Positions 9,175 to 17,705 of a stretch of 55,585 bases of DNA are shown here, piece after piece. Every line of letters starts with the position of its first letter. Positions within the stretch are counted from its first letter, which is position 1. This stretch comes from Desulfobulbaceae bacterium UBA2273 (GTDB lineage Bacteria > Desulfobacterota > Desulfobulbia > Desulfobulbales > Desulfurivibrionaceae), in assembly GCA_002347095.1 (NCBI GenBank), contig DDWZ01000025.1, positions 1 to 55,585 on the forward strand, given 5' to 3'. The notes below the pieces were generated by a model. That model ran no database searches, was not told where the DNA came from, and saw nothing but the letters and a program-made list of their open reading frames with translations. The translations under genes and the position numbers were made by a program.

Positions 9175-10221
9175 TTAAAAAGTCCAGTGTTTTTTTGCCG
9201 CAGCCAGGGCCGCATCCAGGGCGGGCAGGGGTTTTTTGCTCTGGGCTATGGCGGTGAATGCCTCGGTGGGCAGACCTCCCTTTCCGGCCATTTCGTGGAG
9301 GCTCGCCAGCACGCCATCGGCAAGCCCTTGCAGGAAGTAGCCCCCCTCCAGCACCAGCACCAGCCGTCCTTCGCAGAGTTCCGTGGCCAGATCGACCAAA
9401 ATTTTGGTCATACAGGCAAACCCGGCGGTGGTTACACCCATACCGCCCAAGGGATCGGAGACATGGGTGTCGTACCCGGCGGAGACCATGATGCAGTCCG
9501 GCCTGTACTGGCGGGCGACCGGAGCAACCAGTTCGGTCATGATCCTGGCGAAGTCCTGATCTCCCTGGCCGCCTGGCAGCGGGACGTTGAGAGTGTACCC
9601 CTCGCCCTTGCCCGCGCCGGTTTCCTTGAGGGCGCCGGTTCCCGGGTAATGCGGATACTGGTGGGTGGAGCAATAGAACACCTGGTCGGTGTCGTAAAAG
9701 GCGTTTTGGGTGCCGTTGCCGTGGTGCAGATCCCAGTCGAGGATGAAGATCCGCTCCATGCCGAGATGCTTCAGGCCATAGCGGGCGCCGATGGCGATAT
9801 TGTTGAACAGGCAAAAGCCCTTGGCGCGGTCCGCTTCGGCATGGTGTCCGGGCGGGCGCACCAGGGCCGCGGCATTGTCCGCCTTACCCGCGGCCACCAG
9901 CTTGAGGCCGGTGATAACCGCGCCCGCGGCGAGAACCGCCGCCTCGTAGGAGCGCGGCGAGGTGTGGGTGTCCGGGTCAAGCACGTCGAACTGCTTGCCC
10001 GCCGTCTCGGCCACCCGTTCGATATGCTCGGCAGTGTGGTTTGCGGCTAGATCCGCGTAGCTCGCGGGCTCGCATTCGGGATAGAAAAAGGTTTCAGCTT
10101 CTTCCGGCCGGGCAAGGGCCTGGTAGATGGCGCTCAAGCGCTCCGGGCTTTCCACATGGTCGTAGCCCGGATCGTGTTCCAGAAAGAGCGGGTCTTTCAG
10201 GACCGCGGTTTTTCGGAGCAT
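9175..10221 (-). CDS. Histone deacetylase family protein (AcuC/HDAC-like)
   Basis: 348-residue zinc amidohydrolase of the arginase-deacetylase fold. It has the hallmark RPPGHHAE, FNNIAIGARY, DWDLHHGNGTQ (metal and catalytic residues) and VSAGYDTHVSDPLGGM, all intact. Bacterial members remove acetyl groups from lysine, polyamines or other acylated amines; which substrate applies here cannot be told. The ATG at 10221 has AAGGAG 8 bp upstream. That ribosome site directly abuts the palindromic repeat at 10237-10289, which separates it from the 5-formyl-THF cyclo-ligase gene. Confidence 0.9.
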   Translation of the reverse strand: MLRKTAVLKDPLFLEHDPGYDHVESPERLSAIYQALARPEEAETFFYPECEPASYADLAANHTAEHIERVAETAGKQFDVLDPDTHTSPRSYEAAVLAAGAVITGLKLVAAGKADNAAALVRPPGHHAEADRAKGFCLFNNIAIGARYGLKHLGMERIFILDWDLHHGNGTQNAFYDTDQVFYCSTHQYPHYPGTGALKETGAGKGEGYTLNVPLPGGQGDQDFARIMTELVAPVARQYRPDCIMVSAGYDTHVSDPLGGMGVTTAGFACMTKILVDLATELCEGRLVLVLEGGYFLQGLADGVLASLHEMAGKGGLPTEAFTAIAQSKKPLPALDAALAAAKKHWTF

Positions 10222-10236
10222 GGTGTTTTTCTCCTT

Positions 10237-10289
10237 AGGAGCCGTTACGAAAGAATCTGTACTTTCTTGACCCTTTCGTTACGGCTCCT
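10237..10289. repeat. Palindromic repeat, GGAGCCGTTACG family, copy 1
   Basis: AGGAGCCGTTACGAAAG (10237-10253) is repeated as a perfect 17-bp reverse complement at 10273-10289 around a 19-bp centre. A close relative with the same AGGAGCCGTTACG arms lies at 46164-46228, and a looser one at 27091-27140. It occupies almost the whole gap between the cyclo-ligase and deacetylase genes, and there is no U-tract next to it. Confidence 0.8.
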
Positions 10290-10319
10290 TATGCTGTTTT
10301 GGCCATCATGATGACGACC

Positions 10320-10907
10320 TTATTGTATTACACGGCCAAATCTGATGGTGCGGGTTTCGGTGATAAGATAATCGAGCTGCTCATCGTGGCTTTCAAGGGG
10401 CACGGCCTCAACGACCTGCAGATCAAAGGCCAGGCCGATCCGCAGGGCTTGCGGCGCCGCGGAGTGCAAAAAACGGTCATAATAGCCGCCGCCGTAGCCC
10501 AGCCTTCCTCCCTGGGCGTCAAAGACGCTGCCCGGCGTCACCACCACCTCGATGGCGCCTGGGTCCACCAGGGGCAGAGTTTGCAAGGGCTCGGGAATGG
10601 AGCAATAGCCCGGAACAAGATCCCGGCCCGGATCGGTGATGGCATAGGGCAGCAGCCGGTGCTCCGCGGGCAGGGACAGCGGTACGCTTACGGTCACGCC
10701 TTTGGCGAGGCAATGCGCGATGAGGTTCAGGGTCTCCACCTCGCTGCGGAAGCTGACATAGGCAAAAACATGGCGGGCGCCGGCAAACTCCTGCAGGGCC
10801 AGGAGACGTTCGGTAACGGCCAGGCTTTTTTGTTGCCTTTCCTCCGGGGAAAGGGTATCGCGGGCGGCCATAATTCTGGCGCGCAGGGCGCTTCGTGTCT
10901 CACGCAT
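10320..10907 (-). CDS. ygfA: 5-formyltetrahydrofolate cyclo-ligase
   Basis: 195 residues. This ATP-dependent enzyme converts 5-formyl-THF to 5,10-methenyl-THF. Diagnostic parts are the early basic stretch (RSALRARIMAARDTLSPEER), the substrate loop VVTPGSVFDAQGGRLGYGGGYYDRFL, and the C-terminal SHDEQLDYLITE. The ATG at 10907 has AGGAC upstream. In many bacteria this gene neighbours 6S RNA. The region upstream was examined and no convincing 6S closing stem was found. Confidence 0.92.
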   Translation of the reverse strand: MRETRSALRARIMAARDTLSPEERQQKSLAVTERLLALQEFAGARHVFAYVSFRSEVETLNLIAHCLAKGVTVSVPLSLPAEHRLLPYAITDPGRDLVPGYCSIPEPLQTLPLVDPGAIEVVVTPGSVFDAQGGRLGYGGGYYDRFLHSAAPQALRIGLAFDLQVVEAVPLESHDEQLDYLITETRTIRFGRVIQ

Positions 10908-10989
10908 TGCTGGTCCTTTTTGCCCGGCTTTTGGGCAAGCTGAAGGTATAACGCACTGTCCCCAATACGCTAAGCGTTTTTCTTAAGAA

Positions 10990-11018
10990 TTGACCGGCAC
11001 CCGAGAGTGGCGTACATA
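10990..11018 (+). promoter_or_regulatory. Candidate sigma-70 promoter for the flavoprotein-radical SAM cluster
   Basis: TTGACC (10990-10995), a 17-bp spacer and TACATA (11013-11018) stand upstream of the sensory-gene remnant and the flavoprotein gene on the plus strand. The -35 is nearly ideal and the -10 is fair. It was probably the promoter of the original sensory gene and could now drive the cluster. Confidence 0.5.
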
Positions 11019-11115
11019 TTTTAAATGCTCCGGGCGATTATTGTAAGGCCTGGGCGGACATCTGGCGGAGACCGGCTTCGCCGCACGGTCTGTGCAATGA
11101 TTTGAGAGGAAGGCC

Positions 11116-11256
11116 ATGCTCTCCTTTTACAAAAATCTTCCCCTCGCGGCCAAACTTTTTTTGAGCAGCCTGGTTTTTGCCCTTCCCCATGGCCATGCTG
11201 ATTTTCTTTATGAACATCAGCTTCACCTGCGACATCAAACGAAATTCAAGCGCTAA
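11116..11256 (+). pseudogene. Remnant of a chemoreceptor or sensor-kinase gene (N-terminus only, frameshifted)
   Basis: An ATG at 11116 with a good GAGAGGAAGG ribosome site opens MLSFYKNLPLAAKLFLSS, then LVFALP: the typical cytoplasmic start and first membrane helix of a chemotaxis receptor or sensor kinase. After LVFALP the frame loses sense. The +1-shifted frame (from about 11187) continues naturally as MAMLIFFMNISFTCDIKRN, the rest of a membrane helix and the start of a ligand domain. The homology then stops 16 bp before the flavoprotein start codon. Thus a frameshift and a large deletion have left only the first 45-50 codons. The open reading frame ends at TAA 11254-11256 after 46 codons. 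Confidence 0.65.
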
Positions 11257-11271
11257 ACAAAGAGGCACGGC

Positions 11272-12747
11272 ATGGCGAACTATGAGTATGACCTCGGCAT
11301 CATCGGGGGCGGCGCGGCAGGGCTCACCGTGGCCTCCGGCGCGGCACAGCTTGGGGCGAAAACCCTGCTTATCGAAAAAGAGGCGGCGCTGGGCGGCGAT
11401 TGTCTCCATTTCGGCTGCGTGCCGAGTAAAACCCTGATCAAGACGGCCCATGTCTATCATCTCATGAAAAACGGGCCTCATTTTGGCCTTCCAGCCATAA
11501 CCCCGCCGCCGGTGGATTTCAGGGAGGTTTCCGCCCGGATCAAAGCGGTGATCGGCATTATCCAGAAGCATGACTCGGTGGAGCGATTCTGCTCGCTGGG
11601 CGCCAAGGTTGCATTCGGCAGTCCGGAATTCGTCGACGAACATACGATTACCCTGGACGGCAAGAGAATTTCCGCCCGCGCCTGGGTGATCGCCACCGGC
11701 TCCTCTGCCCTGGTCCCGCCGATTGAGGGACTCGACAAGACACCCTACCTGACCAACCGGGAGATCTTTTCTTTGGAGAAACTCCCCAGCTCCATGATCA
11801 TCTTGGGTGGCGGCCCCATCGCCGTCGAAATGGCCCAGGCCTTCTGCCGGCTTGGCTCCCAAGTGACGGTGATCCAGCGCAGCGGCCAGATCCTGAGCAA
11901 GGAAGACAAGGAGATGGCGGACCTTGTCCAGCAGGAGCTGGAAAAAGAAGGGGTTGCCTTTGCCATGAACGCTGCGGTGGTCCGGGTCGGCGATCTGGGC
12001 CGTGAGCGGGAAGTGGTGATCAAAAATGAGGCAGGCGAAACCCGAACCCTTAAGGCCGAGGCGCTGCTGGTGGCCCTTGGCCGTTCGCCCAATGTGGCGG
12101 GGCTGGGCCTCGGAAAAATCGATATCCCTTTCGATCAGCAAGGGATATCGGTGAACAGCCATCTCCGAACCAGCCACAAACATATCTATGCGGCGGGAGA
12201 TGTCATCGGCGGCTACCAGTTCACCCATGTGGCCGGCTATGAAGGCGGGGTGGTTCTGAGCAACGCCATCTTTCATCTGCCCAGGAAAGCCGACTACACC
12301 CATGTGCCCTGGTGCACCTATACCCATCCCGAATTGGCCAGCATCGGCATGAACGAAAAAAGCGCCCGCAAAGCCGGGATCGAGTATTCGGTGTGGCGAG
12401 AAGAATTCAGCGGCAACGACCGCGCTCTTGCCGAAGGGGAGAGTGCCGGCCGGATCAAACTGCTGCTGGACAAAAAGGAAAAGCCCCTGGGCATCCAGAT
12501 CCTGGGGCCCCATGCCGGCGATCTTTTGAGCGAATGGGTGGCGATCATGAACGGCGGGGTCGGGTTGTCGAAAATCGCCTCGGCCATACACCCCTACCCA
12601 ACCTTAGGGGAGATCAACAAAAAGGTAGTGGGCTCGGTTTTTGCACCGAAGATATTTTCCAGCACGGTCAGGAAAGGGCTGAAATTTTTCTTCAGCTTCA
12701 AGGGGCGGGCCTGTGGCGAGGACGTCGCCTGCGAGGAGGAAAAATAG
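11272..12747 (+). CDS. Mercuric reductase-like FAD-dependent pyridine nucleotide-disulfide oxidoreductase
   Basis: 491-residue class I flavoprotein disulfide reductase. FAD-binding IIGGGAAGLTVASGAA is near the N-terminus. The redox-active pair is in GGDCLHFGCVPSKT (Cys44, Cys49), and IILGGGPIAVEMAQ is the NAD(P)H-binding motif. HIYAAGDVIGG is the second FAD motif, and IHPYPTLGEI is the C-terminal His/Glu motif of the dimer interface. It has no N-terminal heavy-metal domain and no C-terminal vicinal Cys pair like that of MerA, although ACGEDVAC lies near its end. So it is MerA/Lpd-like rather than proven mercuric reductase. It opens a plus-strand cluster with the radical SAM fusion (121 bp later) and a TVP38 protein; a disulfide or metalloid redox role is inferred. 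Confidence 0.88.
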   Translation: MANYEYDLGIIGGGAAGLTVASGAAQLGAKTLLIEKEAALGGDCLHFGCVPSKTLIKTAHVYHLMKNGPHFGLPAITPPPVDFREVSARIKAVIGIIQKHDSVERFCSLGAKVAFGSPEFVDEHTITLDGKRISARAWVIATGSSALVPPIEGLDKTPYLTNREIFSLEKLPSSMIILGGGPIAVEMAQAFCRLGSQVTVIQRSGQILSKEDKEMADLVQQELEKEGVAFAMNAAVVRVGDLGREREVVIKNEAGETRTLKAEALLVALGRSPNVAGLGLGKIDIPFDQQGISVNSHLRTSHKHIYAAGDVIGGYQFTHVAGYEGGVVLSNAIFHLPRKADYTHVPWCTYTHPELASIGMNEKSARKAGIEYSVWREEFSGNDRALAEGESAGRIKLLLDKKEKPLGIQILGPHAGDLLSEWVAIMNGGVGLSKIASAIHPYPTLGEINKKVVGSVFAPKIFSSTVRKGLKFFFSFKGRACGEDVACEEEK

Positions 12748-12868
12748 CGGGAACGGCTAGGCATGGCGCCGTTTGCTGGATGCACCCAGTGAGGGATTGC
12801 GCTCCTTGTCTGGGCGGGGTATATTGAAGGAAATCATTAAATTGCAAAAGGTGTCAGGAGAGTATTGC

Positions 12869-15800
12869 ATGCTTGAAGAATGGCAACGCTTGGAGCAGGA
12901 TGGAACCCCGGTGTATGTGCAGCCGGAAAGGCCGGACTGGTTCGTGCCGGATCACGAGGCTGATTGCCTGTTGCAGGAGTTGCAATGCCGCGGTATCGGC
13001 ACCGCGCCGTTGGAAAAAGACCTCGACGGGCGAACGTTGACGGCCCGACGCCTTGTCTCCCAGCTTGCCGACGGGCCGGTTTCTCCGTACCCGGGCCGCT
13101 ATCCGCTGCTCTCTTTGCATAGCCTGAAGGAATGCTGGTTTCATCTCACCGACCGCTGCAATCTGGCCTGCCAGCACTGTCTCTTCGCCTCCTCCCCGGC
13201 CCAAGGGGCGACCCTCGCCCCGGAAGCCCTGGCCCAGGGCATTGCCGAGGCCAGGGGGCTGGGGTGCACCCTCTTTTATTTCACCGGCGGCGAGCCCTTT
13301 GTCTACCCCGGCTTTGTCTCCATGGTCTCCGAGCTGCTTGGTGATCCAAAGATTCATGTGGTGGTGCTCAGCAACGGCCTGTTGATCAAGGAGCATTTGC
13401 CCGGGCTTTTAGCCCTGCCCAGGGGCCGGTTTCATCTCCAGCTCAGCCTGGATGGCTTGGCGGCGCAGCATGAGGCCTTGCGGGGGAAAACCACCTTTGC
13501 CGGGCTGTTGGAAAGCGTGGGATTGCTCAAGGAGGCGGGCTTCCCCCTGACCCTGTCCGTGGCGGTGAACCGGGCCAATGTGCGGGAACTGGCCGAGATC
13601 GTCGCCCTTGCCGCCGGTCTGGGGATAGGCAATATCCACCTGCTCTGGCATTTTGTCCGGGGCAAGGGCAGCGTCGTGCAGTTTGTTGCGCCTGCCGAGA
13701 TTCTTCCCGAGCTGATCCGGGCCCAGGAGATGGCAGAGAAGATGGGGGTGCGCATCGACAATGTGGAAACCATGCGCAGCCAGGTGTTCAGCACCCCGGG
13801 CACCCGGCACGACCTGTCCAACACGGGATGGGAGTCGCTTGCCGTGGGGCCGGACGGGGTGATCTACCCCTCCCCTGCCCTGGTCGGCATTGCGGATCTG
13901 GCCTGCGGCCCCTTGGCAGACGGGCTGGAAACGGTCTGGCGCCGGAGCCCGGTGCTGGAAAAGATCCGCAGGGCAACCCTGGCTGCGAGCGAGACCTATC
14001 AGGCCAACCCCTTGCGTTTTCTGGTGGGCGGCGGCGACATTGACCACAGCTATCTGGCCGGCAACGAACTGGTGGGGCACGATCCCTATGTGGAGCTCTA
14101 CAACGGGCTGGCCCTTTGGCTGATCAGCCGCCAGGCCCGCCGATATCCCGTCCGGACGCAGGGGGAAATCCTGCTGCGGATGGGCGAGGTGCGCCACGAT
14201 TGCCCGGATGGCGGGGAAGTGGCTCTCACCCATTGCAACTGCGTGGTTTCCCTGGCCGAAGACCAGGGGCACGCCACGGTGCGTGAGTTTTACGGCCGGG
14301 CCGCGCTGGTCTGCAACGAGGAGATCGTCAACCCCTTTGCCCCGGAGCAGGTGCTGGCCAATTTCATCCCGGCCGACTCCCGGAAAAAATCCTACGGCTG
14401 CGGCAGCCCGGTCAAGGATGCCGAGCCGCAACCCGGAGAGGTGCTGGTGGATCTGGGCAGCGGCAGCGGGGTCGAGTGCTTCATGGCCTCCCCCCAGGTG
14501 GGGCCGGCGGGGAGGGTGGTCGGCATCGACATGACCGATGAGATGCTCCATCTGGCCGCGGTGGCCAAAGCCAAGGTGGCGAGCCGGCTGGGCTATGACA
14601 ATGTGGAGTTCAAGAAGGGCTTTCTCGAAGACCTTCCTCTGGAGGAGGCCACGGCCGACGTGGTGATCTCCAACTGCGTGATAAACCTGAGCCCGGACAA
14701 GCGGCAAACCCTGCACGAGATCTTCCGGATTCTCAAGCCCGGCGGCAGGCTGGTGGTTTCCGACATTGTCACCGATGATCCCATTCCGGTGACCATCAAG
14801 AACAACGAGCAGTTCCGGGGCGAATGTTTGGGCGGGGCGCTGCGGCAGGAGGATCTGCTGGCCATGCTCCGGACCGCCGGCTTTGCCGGGATCAGCCTGG
14901 TCAAGCGATTCCCTTACCGGGTTGAAGGGGAAACCCGGTTTTACTCCCTCACCTTCCGCGCGTATAAGCCGAAAGATCCGCGCCGGGTGGAGGTCATCTA
15001 CCGGGGGCCGTTTGGAGCGGTATGGACGGAAAGCGGGGAGATGCTCCTCAAGGGGCGCCGAACGGCCGTTACCGTAAGCGAGGCGGAAAGCCTGGGTGAT
15101 TCCCTGTTTGTCCTCGATACGCACGGGGCGGTTTCCAATCTAACCCAGGAAAACAGTTGCTGCGCCTCTCCGCTCGAACTTCTCCCGTCCAGCGGCTGCT
15201 GCGCCACCGGCCCCAAGGAGGAAACGGGCAAGATTGTCGCCCTCCCCGCCCTGCGCCAGCCGGTGAACGGCCGTCATCCCTCGGGCTGTATGGTCTGCGG
15301 CAAGGAGATCGGCTATCTCGCCCGCGAGCGGGAGGTTTCCTGCCATTACTGCGGCGGGATCAAGAAAACCAATGCACTCTGCGTCGAGGGGCATTACATC
15401 TGCGACGCCTGCCACCAACAGGACGGCCTTTCCGCCATCCGGCTGCTCTGTGCCGAAACGAAAGAGCAGGACATGCTGCTCCTTCTCGACGCCATCCGCC
15501 GCCATCCCGCCATCTCCCTGCATGGGCCCGAGCATCACGCCATGGTGCCGGGCATCATCCTGGCTACCTACCGGAACCTGGGCGGCAGGATCAGTCGGGA
15601 GGCGATCCTCACCGGCATTGAGCGGGGCAGCAAGGTGCCGGGCGGGGTCTGCGGCTTCTGGGGCACCTGTGGCGCCGCAGTGGGGGTGGGCATCGCCTTC
15701 AGCGTCCTGCTTGAGGCCACGCCCCTTACCCCCAAACCCCGGCAACAGGTGCAGGAGATCACCTCCCGGGTGCTGGGCGAGATTGCCCTGACCCAAGGGG

Positions 15801-15991
15801 CGCGCTGCTGCCAGCGGGAAACGGTGACGGCCCTGCGGGAAGCCGCGCTTCTCTCCCATCATCTGCTGCCGATATCCCTCCAGGCAGAGGCTGATTTTGT
15901 CTGCAACCAGTTTGCCGCCAACCGGGAATGCATTGGCAGCCGGTGTTCCTTGTGGAGCAAGGCGGCATCACGGATTGGCGGTGCGCAATGA
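12869..15991 (+). CDS. Radical SAM / ArsM-like methyltransferase / Cys-rich (DUF5714-like) fusion protein
   Basis: 1040 residues; ATG at 12869 with AGGAG 8 bp upstream. Residues about 85-330 are a radical SAM domain: CNLACQHC (Cys97, 101, 104) and TGGEP (139-143). A linker (about 380-460) has LVGGGDIDHSY and THCNCVV. Residues about 471-700 form an arsenite-methyltransferase-type domain: VREFYG, YGCGSP (Cys511), LVDLGSGSGVECF (SAM site), VGIDMTDEML, SNCVINLS (Cys603) and GECLGGAL (Cys653). These cysteines match the three As(III)-binding positions known in ArsM. A linker with two Cys-Cys pairs (764-765, 777-778) follows. The C-terminal domain (about 801-1030) has CMVC, CHYC and CDACH motifs and resembles the DUF5714 family as remembered. 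It overlaps the TVP38 gene by 4 bp. The product is unknown; modification of arsenic or another soft element is inferred. Confidence 0.85.
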   Translation: MLEEWQRLEQDGTPVYVQPERPDWFVPDHEADCLLQELQCRGIGTAPLEKDLDGRTLTARRLVSQLADGPVSPYPGRYPLLSLHSLKECWFHLTDRCNLACQHCLFASSPAQGATLAPEALAQGIAEARGLGCTLFYFTGGEPFVYPGFVSMVSELLGDPKIHVVVLSNGLLIKEHLPGLLALPRGRFHLQLSLDGLAAQHEALRGKTTFAGLLESVGLLKEAGFPLTLSVAVNRANVRELAEIVALAAGLGIGNIHLLWHFVRGKGSVVQFVAPAEILPELIRAQEMAEKMGVRIDNVETMRSQVFSTPGTRHDLSNTGWESLAVGPDGVIYPSPALVGIADLACGPLADGLETVWRRSPVLEKIRRATLAASETYQANPLRFLVGGGDIDHSYLAGNELVGHDPYVELYNGLALWLISRQARRYPVRTQGEILLRMGEVRHDCPDGGEVALTHCNCVVSLAEDQGHATVREFYGRAALVCNEEIVNPFAPEQVLANFIPADSRKKSYGCGSPVKDAEPQPGEVLVDLGSGSGVECFMASPQVGPAGRVVGIDMTDEMLHLAAVAKAKVASRLGYDNVEFKKGFLEDLPLEEATADVVISNCVINLSPDKRQTLHEIFRILKPGGRLVVSDIVTDDPIPVTIKNNEQFRGECLGGALRQEDLLAMLRTAGFAGISLVKRFPYRVEGETRFYSLTFRAYKPKDPRRVEVIYRGPFGAVWTESGEMLLKGRRTAVTVSEAESLGDSLFVLDTHGAVSNLTQENSCCASPLELLPSSGCCATGPKEETGKIVALPALRQPVNGRHPSGCMVCGKEIGYLAREREVSCHYCGGIKKTNALCVEGHYICDACHQQDGLSAIRLLCAETKEQDMLLLLDAIRRHPAISLHGPEHHAMVPGIILATYRNLGGRISREAILTGIERGSKVPGGVCGFWGTCGAAVGVGIAFSVLLEATPLTPKPRQQVQEITSRVLGEIALTQGARCCQRETVTALREAALLSHHLLPISLQAEADFVCNQFAANRECIGSRCSLWSKAASRIGGAQ

Positions 15992-16677
15992 GTCCAGGAA
16001 AGACCCCCGGGAAAGGGATCGGCAAGGCCATTGTTTTCGCCCTGTTTCTTGCCGCCATGATCGTCCTGTTTCGCTTCACCCCGGTACGGGAGTATATCTC
16101 CCCGGACTCCCTGCAATCCCTGGTGAACTCTTTCGGTCCATGGGGGCCGCTGGTCTTTGTGCTCCTCTACGCCGGGGGCATCTGCCTTTTTCTGCCCGCC
16201 ACCCTGTTCACCGGGCTCGGCGCCCTGCTCTTCGGCACCTTGTACGGGTTTTTGTACAATGAGTTGGGTGCCATGCTCGGCGCCTCCCTGGCCTTTTTCA
16301 TCGGCCGCTACCTGGGGCGGGATTTTGCCGCGGGGCTGATCGGCGACCGGCTGAAAAAATACGATGACCGGATCGCGGCCAACGGTTTTGCCACGGTGCT
16401 CTATCTGCGGCTGATTTTTTTCCCCTTCACCCCCCTCAATTTCGGCATGGGCTTGACCAGGGTGACATTTAAGGAGTATTTTTTCGGCACCCTGTTCGGC
16501 ATCCTCGCCGGCGGCTTTGTCCTCACCTTTTTCTTCGCCACCCTGGCCGAGGTCTGGAGATCCGGCGACTGGTGGCAGTTGGTGAGCTGGAAGGCTCTTT
16601 TTTCCCTGGCGCTTTTTGTCGGCTCCTTTTTTATCCCCTGGCTGATCCGGAAATTCAAGCCCGAAGGGACAGGCTGA
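15988..16677 (+). CDS. TVP38/TMEM64 (DedA/SNARE-associated) family membrane protein
   Basis: 229-residue inner-membrane protein with about five or six hydrophobic segments. It holds the family core LFLPATLFTGLGALLFGTLYG, LGASLAFFIGRYLGRD and RLIFFPFTPLNFGMGLTRV. The TVP38/DedA superfamily includes lipid scramblases and transport-associated proteins, and its bacterial members often sit beside mercuric-reductase-like flavoproteins. The start is the ATG at 15988, overlapping the radical SAM fusion's stop as ATGA, so translation is probably coupled. mutM follows 15 bp downstream. Export of a product of the cluster, or a membrane-integrity role, are both possible. Confidence 0.87.
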   Translation: MSPGKTPGKGIGKAIVFALFLAAMIVLFRFTPVREYISPDSLQSLVNSFGPWGPLVFVLLYAGGICLFLPATLFTGLGALLFGTLYGFLYNELGAMLGASLAFFIGRYLGRDFAAGLIGDRLKKYDDRIAANGFATVLYLRLIFFPFTPLNFGMGLTRVTFKEYFFGTLFGILAGGFVLTFFFATLAEVWRSGDWWQLVSWKALFSLALFVGSFFIPWLIRKFKPEGTG

Positions 16678-16692
16678 GAAAGGAGTTGTGCC

Positions 16693-17517
16693 ATGCCCGA
16701 ACTGCCGGAAGTGGAAGTGGTCTGCCAAGGGCTTGGACCCCTGGTGCGCACGCGTAAAATCCTCTCGGTGTCCTTTAGCAACAAGAAGCTGCGCAAGCCT
16801 TTCCCCAGGGCCAAAATGTACAGCCGGGTTGAAGGCTCCTTCATCCTGGGGGTGGAGCGCCGCGCCAAATACATCATGCTGCGGTTGACCGGCAAGAGCG
16901 TCATGCTCTTCCACCTGGGCATGACCGGCAAGATCGGTCTCTTTGACCGCGATTCCCCCCGCCGCAAGCATGATCATCTCCGCTTTTTGCTGGATAACGG
17001 CAAGGAGATGCGCTTCAACGATGTGCGCAGATTCGGCTGTGTCGAGGTCTATTCGGAAAAAGAGCTGCGCGAGAACGATCCCTTTGCCGGGCTGGGTCCG
17101 GAGCCTTTTTCCGAGGATTTCTCCGCCGGCTATTTGCTGAATAAAGCCCGGGGCAAGCAGGTGCCGGTGAAAAGCTTTCTCATGGACAACCGGGTGGTGG
17201 TGGGCTTGGGCAATATCTACGCCAACGAGACCCTCTTTGCCGCCTGCACCCACCCGCACACCCCGGTCAACCGGCTGTCCATGCTCGACTGGCAGCGCAT
17301 TGTCACACAGAGCCGGCTCATCCTTAAAAAGGCCATTGCCATGGGCGGCTCCACCATCTCCGATTACGAGAATGCCAGCGGCGAGGCCGGATATTTTCAG
17401 TTGGAGCTTGCGGTGTACGGCAGGCAGGGCCAGCCCTGTCCCCGCTGCGGGCAGCCGGTAGTGCGCAGCGTTTTGGCCGGCCGGGCCACGTTCTGCTGTC
17501 CCGTGTGTCAAAAATAA
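16693..17517 (+). CDS. mutM: Formamidopyrimidine-DNA glycosylase
   Basis: 274-residue bifunctional base-excision enzyme (removes 8-oxoguanine and FaPy, AP lyase). Processed Pro2 and Glu3 (MPELPEVE) are the catalytic residues. MLFHLGMTGKIG and the H2TH region with VVGLGNIYANETLF are present. The C-terminal zinc finger has CPRCGQP and CCPVCQK. The start has AAAGGAG upstream. It lies 15 bp after the TVP38 gene and is probably co-transcribed with the flavoprotein/radical SAM cluster, perhaps only by position. Confidence 0.95.
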   Translation: MPELPEVEVVCQGLGPLVRTRKILSVSFSNKKLRKPFPRAKMYSRVEGSFILGVERRAKYIMLRLTGKSVMLFHLGMTGKIGLFDRDSPRRKHDHLRFLLDNGKEMRFNDVRRFGCVEVYSEKELRENDPFAGLGPEPFSEDFSAGYLLNKARGKQVPVKSFLMDNRVVVGLGNIYANETLFAACTHPHTPVNRLSMLDWQRIVTQSRLILKKAIAMGGSTISDYENASGEAGYFQLELAVYGRQGQPCPRCGQPVVRSVLAGRATFCCPVCQK

Positions 17518-17705
17518 GGGAAGGCTGGGGATTTTTTTGGGGGAACGGATATTTTTTCTTTACTCGGGCGAGGAGCGGAGGTATAAAGCGAATATTTGTC
17601 ACTCCTGACCGAGGGAAGAGTTGTCTGGGTGATCCAGGCGTGATCACTACCAAAGTGTACTGCGCATTGTCGCAATTATTAAAACACAAAGAGAGGAAGA
17701 GAACC

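Noticed and set aside
10908..11115. Possible 6S RNA upstream of the 5-formyl-THF cyclo-ligase gene
   Set aside because: The gene position is suggestive, but no long closing stem and central bubble could be assembled on either strand.
13409..15124. 571-codon minus-strand reading frame opposite the radical SAM fusion
   Set aside because: A shadow frame; the plus strand carries all recognisable motifs, codon use and the ribosome site.
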